Positions 38,998 to 48,497 are shown, counted from the stretch's first letter. The stretch is 64,000 bases of DNA from Candidatus Synoicihabitans palmerolidicus (GCA_020809425.1 JAGGDC010000001.1:1-64000); one strand, 5' to 3'. Notes: a model not told the origin generated them from the letters alone. A program made the numbers and translations.

Positions 38998-39861
38998 CTA
39001 CTTGGGCGATGGAAGTGACTTGAGCGTCTCCTCCAACTTTTCCCCATCCGGTTGCACCGAAGAGTCGAGCGTCCGACGGGCGATCTCAACCGCGGTGAGA
39101 GGAGCCAATCCCTTCGCAAAGGCCACCACCGCTGCGAGAATGCAATTCAGCACCTTCATTTCCGACCCATTGTTGAGCTTCATCCGGTTCGCCAGTGGGT
39201 TCACAAATCCGTAGGCCACAAAAATTCCCTGCCGCGTGCCGGTCAGCGCCGCCGCCACTCGTTCACCGACTACCTCGGGTCCATCCGCAATGGCCGACAT
39301 CGTGTTAATGATACCCAACACCGCCGTCACGATACCAATACCAGGTAGCGAATCTCCCACCCATTGAAGCAGATGCACCGGATGATCCTTCTCCTCGGAT
39401 CGCGCCTCCAATTCACCGAACATGAGTTCTTCCAACTGGTCCGGCTTGATCTTGCCGTCGATGATGGGCTTCAGCCCGTTGATCAAAAATTGCATGCGCT
39501 CCGTATCCGCCGTGCAGTTGCCGTAACACTGGAAAATCGAACTTTTATCCGGACTCATCACGTGTTCTTCCAACGCAATCAATCCGTTGCACCGCCCCAC
39601 CATGAAAATCTCATAAAGCAGCTTCAACATATCCTCGTAGTCGGCCTTGCTTGGCTCCGCTCCCTGCAGCACCACCAGGGTCTTGTGCACGATCTCCTTC
39701 ATGATGTGACCCGGCGAAGCGATGATGAGCACGCCCAGCGCGACCCCCAATATAACCACAAACTCCGACACATGCAGCAGCACCACGGGATTGCCTCCCG
39801 CGATCATAAAACCGCCGATTGTCGAAGCCATAACAATGACGGAACCAATTATGATGAGCAT
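38998..39861 (-). CDS. motA: Flagellar stator protein MotA
   Basis: The intact 287-residue product has four membrane helices (MLIIIGSVIVMASTIGGFMI; VSEFVVILGVALGVLIIAS; two more around residues 170-230) and the conserved PGIGIVTAVLGIINTMSA segment that lines the ion path with MotB. It is followed after 9 bp by motB. Its stop is TAG, further evidence that TAG terminates translation here. Confidence 0.96.
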   Translation of the reverse strand: MLIIIGSVIVMASTIGGFMIAGGNPVVLLHVSEFVVILGVALGVLIIASPGHIMKEIVHKTLVVLQGAEPSKADYEDMLKLLYEIFMVGRCNGLIALEEHVMSPDKSSIFQCYGNCTADTERMQFLINGLKPIIDGKIKPDQLEELMFGELEARSEEKDHPVHLLQWVGDSLPGIGIVTAVLGIINTMSAIADGPEVVGERVAAALTGTRQGIFVAYGFVNPLANRMKLNNGSEMKVLNCILAAVVAFAKGLAPLTAVEIARRTLDSSVQPDGEKLEETLKSLPSPK

Positions 39862-39888
39862 GACTGAATTAGGAAAATATTAACGAAC

Positions 39889-40674
39889 TTAGCGGTTGCG
39901 CGCCCGCTGCACCCAGGATCTCAACCCTAGAATGGCTTGCCCGTGGATTTGGCAGATTCGCGACTCGGTCAGACCGAAGACTTCGGCAATTTCCGTCAGT
40001 CGCATGTTCTCAAAGTAATACATCGCCAACACCTTTTTCTGCACCTCCGGCAACTGTGCGATGCGTTCCGCCACCATCTTCATCAACTCGTCTTTCTCCA
40101 TGTTGGCGCAGACATCCTCCGCCTGATCATCGGCAATCCAATCGTGCAACGTACCGCCGGAATTATCGGCGTCATCCAACGGCTGGTCGCTCGGCACAAA
40201 GCTGATCGGACGAACCTCCTCTTGCCAGCGAGCAAATTCCTTGGGCTCAAGCTCCAGTCGCACCTCCTCATCCGTCGCCGCACGTCCGACCTTCTGCTCC
40301 ACTTCCGTGATCGCATTGCGGATCTTACGGGCCGTGGCCCGGGCCCTCCGCGGACACCAGTCCAAACGCCACAACTCATCTGGCACCGCGCCGCGAATGC
40401 GTGTCGTCGCGTAGGCTCCAAAAGTATGCCCCTGTTCGGGGTCGAACCGATTGACCGCCGCAATCAAACCGGTAACCCTTACGCTGTAGAGATCTTCCAC
40501 TTCCACGTGCGACGGCAGATGGATTTTGATGCGGTCAACCACGTTGCGCACCAGTGGCAGGTGACGTTCGATCAGTTCGGATTCATCGACAGGGCCGGTG
40601 ACGCCTGCGTAGGCTTTCCACACGGACGAAGCAGGACGGGCTTCCGGGGGGGACTTAAGAGCAGCGTTGTTCAT
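39889..40674 (-). CDS. fliA: FliA/WhiG-type sigma factor
   Basis: The 261-residue product has region 2 (HLPLVRNVVDRIKIHLPSHV, DLYSVRVTGLIAAVNRFDPE, FGAYATTRIRGAVPDELWRL), region 3 (RKIRNAITEVEQKVGRAATD) and region 4 (LPEVQKKVLAMYYFENMRLT, EIAEVFGLTESRICQIHGQA). The domain order and the position before motA fit the sigma factor for late flagellar genes. The frame is intact. I see no anti-sigma gene beside it. Confidence 0.92.
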   Translation of the reverse strand: MNNAALKSPPEARPASSVWKAYAGVTGPVDESELIERHLPLVRNVVDRIKIHLPSHVEVEDLYSVRVTGLIAAVNRFDPEQGHTFGAYATTRIRGAVPDELWRLDWCPRRARATARKIRNAITEVEQKVGRAATDEEVRLELEPKEFARWQEEVRPISFVPSDQPLDDADNSGGTLHDWIADDQAEDVCANMEKDELMKMVAERIAQLPEVQKKVLAMYYFENMRLTEIAEVFGLTESRICQIHGQAILGLRSWVQRARNR

Positions 40675-40707
40675 GGCGGTTGGTTCGGTTCAAAAAAGTT
40701 GGATGGA

Positions 40708-41033
40708 TTAGGGTCGGGTCGGCATTGCAGCCTGGGTAGAATGGGCCAGCGCAGGGTTGGGCGCTTCCCGGGGGGGGGCAGATGTGGCTTTGGCGGCTTC
40801 CAGTTCAGCTTCTTCAGCTGCTGCGACTGCCGCGCCTTCGCTACGGCGGATCTCCACCGTCTCAGTCAGTGCGCGCTCCAATTGGGACCACCCCACCGCA
40901 GCATCCAAGCTCCGGCGAGACCGGCCGCCGCGGCATCACGCAGCACAAGATCAAGGGGCCGGTCAGCAGCGAGTCCCGCCACTGCGGCCAAAAAGAATCC
41001 CAATCCCCCACCCCATAACATGATTGTTCGCAT
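40708..41033 (-). CDS. Small membrane protein between flhF and the sigma gene (frameshifted)
   Basis: The first frame starts MRTIMLWGGGLGFFLAAVAG, a single membrane helix, and continues LAADRPLDLVLRDAAAAGLA. In the next frame AAVGWSQLERALTETVEIRR and an Ala/Glu-rich tail continue to PTRP at 40708. The switch coincides with the GGTGGGG tract near 40880, which suggests a one-base error. The predicted protein of about 105 residues has an N-terminal anchor and a charged helical tail. No family is recognised. In other genomes this slot between flhF and fliA often holds flhG, which is not present here. Confidence 0.5.
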
Positions 41034-41038
41034 CGGGG

Positions 41039-42163
41039 TCAGGCTCCGGGGATGGTGCGGCGGAGCAGAGCGTCCACCGCTTCGGTTTCAAGTTCGCCCA
41101 CCAAGCTCGGTCCCGTTCCGAGAAAGAGCGAAGTCATCGCGCCTTCCAGCAGGTAATCCCAGAGCTTTCCCCAGTGGGCCAGTTCATCGACATGGGTAAA
41201 TACAATATGAGTCGCGCCGATCGCCCGTCCCGCCGAATACGCCGCCTGCAACGCGGCCCGATCGTGCAACGCATGCAATACCAGCACTCGACTCCGAAAT
41301 CCGCCTTCATCCAGAAAACGCACCAGTTGTTCATCCGGTTCACGCCCTAGCCGAATGCTCGGCAGATCCGCCAATAGAAAGTCTTGTTGCGGTTGTTCGC
41401 CCAAAGGCTGCGTGCCGTCCACATGGGTCAGATTCACGCCCAGCGCCTCGCAAAAAACGGCCAGGCCGTCCGCTGGATTTGGACCTTCAAACTCCACCTT
41501 CGCCACCGAACCCTTACAGTCCTTTTGAAAAACTTGATACGACAGCCACTTGCTCAATGCCGTGCTCCGACCAGTCCCGGCCAACCCGATAAATGCCACC
41601 CGATCTGTAAGAATTCGGCGTTTGGTCGCCGTAGCCACAGTCCTCAGCTCGCGCCCAATGTCGCTGAGCGCCTCGTGCAAGAGGCGTTGTTCGATTTCGC
41701 CCGACCGCGGACTCCCTTGCAGGCGCGCCATCATGATGTCGGTAAAACCTCCGCGACAGAGCACGTCAGGTAACAGTCGTCCTCCCTCCGAGCCCACGCG
41801 GTCTCCTCTGCCATAGGCATCTCGTGCCGCCTCGAGCCCGATAACAGGTCCGCGATCCATCCCGCCAACCGGCACACCAGTTGTCTGCGTTTGATTCGCC
41901 GCTGACGCCCCCATGGCCTGCATGTCGGACCCTTGAGCGGTTGCATCCTCCGACTCTTCCTCGGGCAGCTCGGCGACCACTTCAATCTTGGGACGAGCAA
42001 ACAACCCCTTCAATCCGATGTTGGGCAAATTCCGAACCGACAACACGCGAGCCGTCGGCCCCAACTTGCGCCGAATCGTCTCCTCCGCTTCTTGCGCGGA
42101 GTGCACCACCAGGCGGTAGGTCGCCCCAGGTTCTGCGGTCGGAGTGAGTTCAGGAGTTGCCAT
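41039..42163 (-). CDS. flhF: FlhF-like SRP-family GTPase with altered P-loop
   Basis: The N-terminal region (YRLVVHSAQEAEETIRRKLG, PTARVLSVRN) is typical of FlhF, which places and numbers flagella. The GTPase domain begins near residue 205, but the P-loop reads GLAGTGRSTALSKWLSYQ, with Arg replacing the invariant Lys. Other G elements are weak: DFLLADLPSI replaces the D-TAG motif, and IVFTHVDELAHWGKLWDYLL replaces TK-DE-GN. The start at 42163 (MATPELTPTAEPGATY) leaves the sigma-54-like box upstream. An in-frame ATG at 42193 is also possible. It heads the flhF-sigma-mot operon. Confidence 0.85.
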   Translation of the reverse strand: MATPELTPTAEPGATYRLVVHSAQEAEETIRRKLGPTARVLSVRNLPNIGLKGLFARPKIEVVAELPEEESEDATAQGSDMQAMGASAANQTQTTGVPVGGMDRGPVIGLEAARDAYGRGDRVGSEGGRLLPDVLCRGGFTDIMMARLQGSPRSGEIEQRLLHEALSDIGRELRTVATATKRRILTDRVAFIGLAGTGRSTALSKWLSYQVFQKDCKGSVAKVEFEGPNPADGLAVFCEALGVNLTHVDGTQPLGEQPQQDFLLADLPSIRLGREPDEQLVRFLDEGGFRSRVLVLHALHDRAALQAAYSAGRAIGATHIVFTHVDELAHWGKLWDYLLEGAMTSLFLGTGPSLVGELETEAVDALLRRTIPGA

Positions 42164-42176
42164 CGCCCATCGAAAT

Positions 42177-42192
42177 TGCATCCGACATGCCA
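42177..42192 (-). promoter_or_regulatory. Sigma-54-like -24/-12 box before flhF
   Basis: On the minus strand TGGCATGTCGGATGCA matches the TGGCA-N6-TGCA pattern of RpoN promoters at nine of nine core positions except the last C of TGGCAC. It sits 14 bp before the flhF ATG at 42163, which would make the message nearly leaderless. Confidence 0.4.
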
Positions 42193-42212
42193 ACCCACCC
42201 CAGGAACTCTTT

Positions 42213-42233
42213 AGTCGATACTTACCATCGACT
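42213..42233. promoter_or_regulatory. Palindrome AGTCGAT-N7-ATCGACT upstream of flhF
   Basis: The two 7-bp arms are perfect (42213-42219 and 42227-42233) around ACTTACC. The spacer shares ACTTAC with the centre of the palindrome before flgF (ATCGTAACTTACGAT). It is a possible common operator of the two motility operons. Confidence 0.45.
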
Positions 42234-42356
42234 TAAAAAACATTAATGTTATTCAAGCCTTCCCTCCAACGGTCGACGCCCCCCCGACCGAAACTCGAAG
42301 CGGCAGAATTTACCCCGTCTCCGTAGTTCCCCCTAGGGAGTCTCCCCAATATTTGA

Positions 42357-43127
42357 TTAATCCCGGCGCGGGAGCAGAGTAACGGAACTGCGTCCCTTCG
42401 CCAAATGGGCATCGGGCAGATACCCACCAAATGCGAGAGTCGGCATCACCAGCGAGCGTTTGCCCAATAGCGTCCCCGGCTGCAGCACCGCGTTGCAGCC
42501 CACTCCCGCCTCGTCCCCCACCACGGCGCCAAACTTCCGCAACCCCGTATCCACCAACCCATCGGACAATCGCACGGTCACCGGCTTCTGATCGAGGCGC
42601 AGATTCGACAACACCACTCCAGCCGCCAAATGCGCGCCATTCCCCAGAATCGAATCGCCCACGTAGCTAAAATGCGGGACCTGCACTCCATCCATCAACA
42701 AGCAGTTCTTAAATTCGCAACTGTTCCCCAATACCGCACCTTCCCCCACGATCACATTACCCCGCACAAACGCGCCAGGGCGGATTTCCGTGCCTGCGCC
42801 AATCCATGCCGGGCCGATCAAGGTCGCCACCCCCGGCAACTTCACGCTCGGATCCAACCAAACTTCCCCCTCCACGGTCACTCCGGCCGACAATACCCGG
42901 TCTGCCGTATTTCCCTGCAAACTCGCCAAGGCGGTTTTAATCGCCGGGATCCACGCCCACACCGCGACGTCTGGAGAGAACCACTCCGCAAATCGTCCGA
43001 GGGATGCAGGTAAACTAAAGAAGGCTTGGGCGCGCATCTCGCGAGTGGATACGAAAACCGCCCACCTGCAAACCATGGGGGATGCCACCCGCATATCCTC
43101 CGCCACCGAGATACCTTTTCTCGCCAT
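42357..43127 (-). CDS. Left-handed beta-helix (hexapeptide) protein, GlmU C-domain-like
   Basis: From about residue 80 on, the product is a chain of hexapeptide-type repeats: GVTVEGEVWLDPSVKLPGVA, IGPAWIGAGTEIRPGAFVRG, NVIVGEGAVLGNSCEFKNCL, then VVGDEAGVGCNAVLQPGTLL. This is the fold of acyl- and nucleotidyl-sugar transferases. The N-terminal 70 residues (QAFFSLPASLGRFAEWFSPD) resemble the short leader of UDP-GlcNAc-pyrophosphorylase-related proteins in this phylum. No uridyltransferase domain is present. ATG 43037 may be the true start because upstream residues are not family-like. The substrate cannot be told. Confidence 0.75.
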   Translation of the reverse strand: MARKGISVAEDMRVASPMVCRWAVFVSTREMRAQAFFSLPASLGRFAEWFSPDVAVWAWIPAIKTALASLQGNTADRVLSAGVTVEGEVWLDPSVKLPGVATLIGPAWIGAGTEIRPGAFVRGNVIVGEGAVLGNSCEFKNCLLMDGVQVPHFSYVGDSILGNGAHLAAGVVLSNLRLDQKPVTVRLSDGLVDTGLRKFGAVVGDEAGVGCNAVLQPGTLLGKRSLVMPTLAFGGYLPDAHLAKGRSSVTLLPRRD

Positions 43128-43709
43128 CCCATGTTGGCAGCGCGCAAGGAACGAAGCGAACCGCTACGCCCACGCGAGATACATCTGCTCCGCACGCCCC
43201 CAGAACCCGCGCTCGCGAATCACGTTCACGAGAGTCTGCTCCCCGACGCGCTCCGTCCCGCTCATCCGCCGCCGCCTACCACTGCATGAAACCTACCGAC
43301 AACCGTCTACGCAGACTCCTGCACACTCTGAGCACGGCAAAAATCTCGGGCTGATACCACCAGCGGTGACCACTTGGCTGCGTCGAGCTCTGCAGATGCG
43401 CCTTCCACTCCTTAAAATCGATAAGTTCGTCGTTCAGTCACACATCGTTTCGAGCCTTCAATCAGAGGCTTTCCTTCGAATGCCTCTTTTGAAGAAACGG
43501 GCATAACCACACCGATCTTTTAAGTTTTCTTATTCGCCTCTTCATCAACAATTAACAAATAGGATAACGGAAAGCGCGTATCGAACGTTTCGCGATATCC
43601 TGCACTCGACAACGTCGCCCCTCCGAAAAGCGCTAGTTCGGGCGATTTCCACTAAAATAACGCCCCTTTTTGCAAAACACGATTCGCCCGGATCTCGGTG
43701 TCAGGTCTC
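43128..43709. other. Region without a supported gene before the IS mosaic
   Basis: About 580 bases. A 33-codon minus-strand frame (MSGTERVGEQTLVNVIRERG, near 43160-43275) is the only candidate and is too short to support. Positions 43510-43640 are AT-richer. No terminator or RNA gene is recognisable. Confidence 0.3.
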
Positions 43710-44228
43710 ATAAATCTAAGGTTCATCGTACGCGACATCGTCCTGCCAACATCGCCAGAGGATGCGGATCCATTTGTAGACGAGGGCGCGCATGATGGCA
43801 TGGAACCCATGGCCATTGGCTTCGCGCTGACGGTAAAACGCCTCGGCCCACACGGAGTGTTTCCACGACTCCTTAACCCATTGTGGCATTCGCCGCCCGC
43901 GATGCGGGCACCTGCGCCAGCCACCCTCCGTTTCACTCCGGGCCTACGGCCCTCTCCGCGCTGTCGCGCTTTGTCGACGAAGCTTTGGCGAGTGAAGGAA
44001 TCGCAGCGCAGTCTACGATAGATTCTACGAACTTTGCCGCTTTGATCGGTCACTGGAGCGACGCCGACAGCGGCGGCAAAGGCTTCAGGACCTTCGCAGT
44101 TGGGCATGTGCCGAACGAAGGCCGTATAGAGTCGAGGTGCAAAGATTGGACCTGCGCCGGGCAAAGCGGCTACGCATTGGGCGGCGTCCCCTTGAGTGGC
44201 GAAGAGCTCAGCGATGGCATGGTCGTAC
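43710..44228 (-). pseudogene. IS110-family transposase, C-terminal fragment
   Basis: On the minus strand the frame encodes LPGAGPIFAPRLYTAFVRHM, then EAFAAAVGVAPVTDQSGKVR and RLRCDSFTRQSFVDKA. This is the helix-hairpin-helix and Transposase_20 part of IS110 enzymes. A frame change leads to KESWKHSVWAEAFYRQREAN and MRALVYKWIRILWRCWQDDV, the usual C-terminus. The RuvC-like half is absent because the ISNCY-like fragment starts at about 44226. It is a different lineage from the IS110 at 48.3 kb. Confidence 0.8.
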
Positions 44229-45213
44229 CTGGTGGACTCGACCTGCCTGCAGGCCAACATCCATTTCCCGGTCGACTGGGTGCTCTTTCGCGACGTGAGC
44301 CGCACCCCCTGCTCAAGGCTGTGAAACTGCTCCGTGCAGCGGGGTTGCGGGGTCGAATGCCGAACGAGCCGCCAGTCTTTGCCAAGCAGATGAATCGATG
44401 GTGCATCGCGATGACCCACAGCCGACGGCGCCGCGATGCGAAGCGGGCCCGCAAGGGCGTGCTCCGCCAGCTGAAACGCCTGCTGCGCACCATCGGCGAG
44501 CACGCCCGCCGCCACCGCGACCACCTCGCCGCCGACTACGCCCTGACCCGCTTCAGTGAGCGCCAGGCCACCCGCATCATTGCGCGCATCGACGCCATGC
44601 TCGAGCAACTGCCGGCCGCGATCAACCAGGCCCACGAACGCATCATCGGCGCGCGACCAGTGCCCAACGCCGAGAAGATCCTCAGCGTCTACGAACCCGA
44701 CGTGCAGACCGTGGTCCGGGGAAAGGCGTCCGGCGAGGTCGAGTTTGGCAACACCCTCATGATCAGTGAGAACGTGACGGGGTTGTGATCACCGATTGGC
44801 AGTTGTATCAGGGAATGGCTCCGGCCGAATGGCGTCAGTTCGACCAGAGCCTCGAGCGCCAGAATCAGTTCGACCTGAGCACCCCGATCAAAGCGGCGAG
44901 CACCGACCGAGGCTTCTCGACCAAACGGCTGTGCGAACGCTTGGCCGAAGCCGACATTTATGACGCCACTTGCCCCCGCGATCCGCAGCTGCTGCAACGG
45001 CGCATGCAGGAGCCGCCGTTCGTGGCGCTCCAACATCGCCGGGCTTCGACGGAGGCCCGCATCGCCATCATCAAGCAACGCCAAGGCACGCGATTGAGAG
45101 CCAGAGGCTTCACAAATCGCTACCTGGCGGTAGCCTGGAGCATCCTCGGTCACAACCTGTGGCTCATCGCCCGACTGCTGGCCGACCAACCACCGCAGGC
45201 CCAAGCCGCCTAA
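44226..45213 (+). pseudogene. ISNCY-like transposase, copy 2, 5'-truncated and frameshifted
   Basis: The homology with copy 1 begins abruptly at TACCTGGTGGACTCGAC (about 44226) with LVDSTCLQANIHFPVDWVLF, so the first third is missing. A shift near 44310 leads to LLKAVKLLRAAGLRGRMPNE and on to HERIIGARPVPNAEKILSVY. A TGA-containing shift at about 44785 precedes ITDWQLYQGMAPAEWRQFDQ and the intact C-terminus QLLQRRMQEPPFVALQHRRA, ILGHNLWLIARLLAD. It keeps the 3' coding part lost from copy 1 and lacks the 12-bp expansion. The shared non-coding end continues to about 45422. Confidence 0.8.
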
Positions 45214-45450
45214 AACCACCAAGCCTACTCCAACGATGAACAATAAACCGGCTGCCGGAGGTTCCCTCATGGAAACGATCCAGGCACTAACTGCTGCGAC
45301 ACCACCTTTTGCTATCTCATTGCATCTGCGCGCGCCTACATCCGCCATTGGTAGCCGGAAATCCGCTCAAAAATCGGCTTTCCTGCCCCCTTCCAAAATC
45401 AGGGTAAATGGGACACGCTCTATCCTAGAAAAGCCGCAGTCTAAAACTGA

Positions 45451-46550
45451 GTGCACAGGCTGAGAGGGAGTGGTTCCCTTTCTCCTAATGCACTATAATG
45501 AATACTATACGTTTGATAGTGGGATTGATGATTGGCGGGATTGAGGTTGCGGCAGGCCGCAGGAAGGGAGCGGTGAGCAGCTATACACAAGCTAGAGAGA
45601 GAGGACGACCGGCCCGGCTTGGCGGGCCGGTCGTCCTCTCTCTGGGAAAAACTCCGCGCTGGCGTCGTGGGCGCAGAGCGGAGGATTTGGAGTGGTGGCA
45701 AAAATACAACGGCGCATCACCGCCAAGGAACGCGAGGCGATTCATGCCGGTTTGGCCCAGGGCAAAAGCGGCGCTCAGCTTGCCGCCGCCCTCGGCCGCG
45801 ACGCCTCGGTGGTCAATGCGAGATCACCCGCAACGGCGGGCGCAACAGCTACAGCGGCATGGATGCGCAGACTCGCGCTTGCCGTCGGCCCAAGTGCACC
45901 GCGCGCAACAAAGTCGCCGACACGCCCGCCTTGCGCGACGAGGTGCTGGCCCTGTTTGCCACCGACGCTACGCCCAAGCAAATCGAAGTCGCCTTGAGAC
46001 GACGTCATGGCCTTGATCTGACCCGACGCGTGAGCCACGAAACCATCTACGACTTCATCTACGTCCACTCCAAAGGCTCGGTTAAGAAGGAGTTGATCGC
46101 TGATTTGCGGCGCAAGAAGCCCCGGCGCAGTCCCGCCCCCCCCCGCGCCAAGGGCAAGCTCTCGGGCCAGTTGCCGGGCGCGATCAATATCGGCGCGCGA
46201 CCCGCTGAGGTGGAGCGCCGGGAGGTGCCCGGACACTGGGAGGCCGACTTGGTCATGGGTGCGGGCAATCGCACCGCCATTTTGGTCATCACCGAACGGG
46301 TCTCCCGCTACGTGATGATCGTCCCGTTGGGCGGCGCCAAAGACGCGATCAGCGTCGCCCGCGCTCTCATCCGGGCCTTCAAACGCCTGCCCGCCCACCT
46401 GCGCAAGACCCTCACCTACGACAACGGCCGCGAAATGGCCCAACATGCCGCCTTCTCCCTTGCCACAAAAGTGGCGGTCTACTGCTGCAATCCACACAGC
46501 CCTTGGCAGCGCGGTGCGGTCGCGAATATCAACGGTCTGATCCGGGAATA
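45451..46550 (+). mobile_element. IS30-family element, copy B, 3'-truncated
   Basis: It starts with GTGCACAGGC at 45451 and is nearly identical to copy A in inverse orientation, up to NGLIRE at about 46550. There it is cut and joined to a DUF4338-ISAs1 gene. The transposase (45692-46550) has one missing base near 45818 (GTCAATGCGAG versus GTCAATCGCGAG). It keeps the first catalytic Asp (HWEADLVMG). It differs from copy A by an inserted hairpin of about 80-90 bp in its leader. The C-terminal third and the other terminal repeat are lost. Confidence 0.85.
45596..45643. repeat. Perfect 21-bp hairpin inserted in the IS30 copy B leader
   Basis: The arms AGAGAGAGGACGACCGGCCC-G (45596-45616) and its exact complement (45623-45643) flank the loop GCTTGG. 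Copy A has no counterpart and reads AAGCTTATCAGAGAGAGGAT at this place. It is a very stable structure, 60-odd bases before the transposase start. Confidence 0.9.
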
Positions 46551-46551
46551 G

Positions 46552-48184
46552 GCGGCACTGCTCTCGTTCAGCTCCGCAGCCTACCATCTAAAGGCACGCG
46601 ACAGCTGCATTGGCTAGGAAGCATGGCAGCGCAGGCAGCGCCTCGAACTGCTCGTTGCCAACAGCTGCTTGCTGATTGTTGGGTCGTCGCGCTCCATGCC
46701 AAATCTGGCGTCCCAAAGCCTCTCGCTGGCGCTCAGACGCCTGCCCGAAGACTGGCGTGGTGCTTTTGGCTCGGAACCTGTCGCAGTCGAGACCTTCGTG
46801 GCTCCGGAGTTTTTCGAGGGCACTTGCTATAAGGCCGCCAACTGGACGGTGGTAGGTTCGAGCCAGGGGTTCGCCCGCCAAGCGGCAGATTTTTACCAGC
46901 ATCACGGCAAGCCCAAGACGATTCTGATGTATCCACTGCGGCAGGACTTCAAGGAGCTGCTGTGCCGCGAGGAGCTACTCCAGCCCTACCATGGCTACTG
47001 CCAGCAGCAGCAAAAGCGGTATCCGCGCTTTGCCGAAGGTAAGGCGATCGGCTCGCTAATGGAAGCCTTCAGGTTGCTCGAGGACCGGCGCGAGCGCAAG
47101 GGGCGCCGATATCGCCTCTCCGGTTTGCTCGGCGTGGTCGTTTGCGGATACTTCGCGGGGTGCCGCTCGCTGGAGCAGTGCGCCGCCTTCGCCGCTGCGT
47201 TGCATCAAAGGCAGTGCCGCAGCTTCTGCTTCTGGCGTGCCCCCGGCACCGGCAAGCTCGTCGCCCCCTCCCATACGACACTATGGCGAGCCATTTGCGC
47301 TGCGCAGCCAGAGGCCTTCGATAAAGTCGTGGAAACATGGCTCCGGCAGCATCAGCACGACGCCCCGCAGGCCATCGCCATCGACGGCACGGTGATCAGG
47401 GCGACGGCGACACCCGCCAATCCTGAGGCCTTGAGCGTCTCGGCGATCAGCCATAGCCTAAGGGATTTTTTTCAGCAGCCTTTCGTCAGGGGAAAGAACC
47501 ACGAGCCGCAGGCCGTCGTCGATCTGTTCGGCAAGATCGGTCCGATCGATGGAACGCTCGTAACCGTTGACGCCCTACCCTGCCGCAGGACGCTAGCCCA
47601 CAACATCGTGCAGGAGAACGGAGCCGATTATCTGATGAGCGTGAAGGGCAACCGCCCGGCGCTGCGCAAGGCCATCGTCAAAAGGATGGATGCCAGCGAG
47701 GTCAGGAAGATCTTCACCCTGGAAAAGGGCCATGGCAGGACCGAGCGCCGCAGCATCGAAGCGATCGACGCCAGCCCGACCGACCGACCTGACCTGGCCC
47801 TTCGCGGCGCAGGCCGGCCGGATCACCCGAGAGCGCGAGAACCTCACGACAGGTAAAAAACAAATCCAATGCATCGTTTTCGTGACCAGCCAGGATTGCA
47901 CCCAAGCCGATTCGGCCAAGCTACTCGCTCAGGCCACAGGACATTGGAAGATCGAGAACGCTCTTCACTACCGCAAAGACGCTTCCATGGGTGAAGACCG
48001 ATGCTACGCCCAGAAATGGCCAACGATCTCGCTACTCGCAACGATTAGATCCCTGGTGACCACCGTGCTTGACAGACTCAAAGAGCCGCTGCCATGCGTC
48101 CCAAAGAGGCTATGCGCCAACGCCTACAAGGCGGTTAGCTTCGCAACCAAGCCCCTCAAAATCGCTTTCAATAACCTTTCTTGA
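46552..48184 (+). pseudogene. DUF4338 (DruA-like)-ISAs1 fusion transposase, 5'-truncated
   Basis: The frame begins inside a DUF4338 domain (LLSFSSAAYHLKARDSCIG), meets TAG at 46615-46617 where Trp is expected, and resumes EAWQRRQRLELLVANSCLLI. Then come LSLALRRLPEDWRGAFGSEP, EFFEGTCYKAANWTVVG and MYPLRQDFKELL. An ISAs1 transposase follows: YRLSGLLGVVVCGYFAGCRS, IAIDGTVIRATATP (catalytic Asp), LVTVDALPCRRTLAHNIVQE and DYLMSVKGNRPAL. After a shift near 47790 it continues GRITRERENLTTGKKQ, HWKIENALHYRKDASMGED and the end at 48184. DUF4338 also defines DruA of Druantia, but here it is the transposon-associated form. Confidence 0.82.
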
Positions 48185-48195
48185 AATTGCCCTGC

Positions 48196-48256
48196 CTGCC
48201 AGGTGATCGAATCGATGCCTGCGACGGACCGTAACTCGTTCCCACTTCGCGCCCTG
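48196..48256. repeat. Left half of a dispersed repeat interrupted by IS110
   Basis: CTGCCAGGTGATCGAATCGATG through ACTTCGCGCCCTGCG parallels 62177-62255 (CTGGCAGGTGAACGAATCGA, CTTCGCGCCCTTCG). The right half, TAACAGCCCACTTCGGAATT, appears at 49456 after the IS110 element and matches 62260-62285. The intact copy at 62.2 kb therefore shows the uninterrupted site. Confidence 0.7.
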
Positions 48257-48497
48257 CGTTTCCTTGTATGTTCGAACCGATGTTAAGAACGAGCGAGGAC
48301 GGAGCCGAATGCACATGCGAGGTAAATGCCTTGAATGATGCTCGCCAGGGTGCGGTGCAGACTGGCCGTCTGCACCGCACGGCAACCCAGAGGCCGATTT
48401 GTTACCCGAAGATTTACCTCGAACAGAAACCCTGGGCCCGGGTTGCCGACCTGGTTGAACTCGAACCGCTGAGAGAGCCCTGAGCTCGTGTAACAAG
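48257..48497 (+). ncRNA. Candidate IS110 bridge RNA region
   Basis: In the IS110 group the non-coding left end upstream of the recombinase encodes the bridge RNA, which has loops pairing with target and donor DNA. Here the 240-base leader holds a perfect 13-bp hairpin (arm GTGCGGTGCAGAC at 48350-48362, complement at 48368-48380, loop TGGCC). It is enclosed by a long-range 10-bp stem (CGAGGTAAAT at 48318-48327 with ATTTACCTCG at 48412-48421). Nested stems of this kind are what such an RNA would show. The loops have not been matched to target or donor. Confidence 0.55.

Noticed and set aside
43128..43640. Possible small RNA or tRNA gene between the beta-helix gene and the IS mosaic
   Set aside because: No cloverleaf, no T-loop consensus and no terminator could be found.
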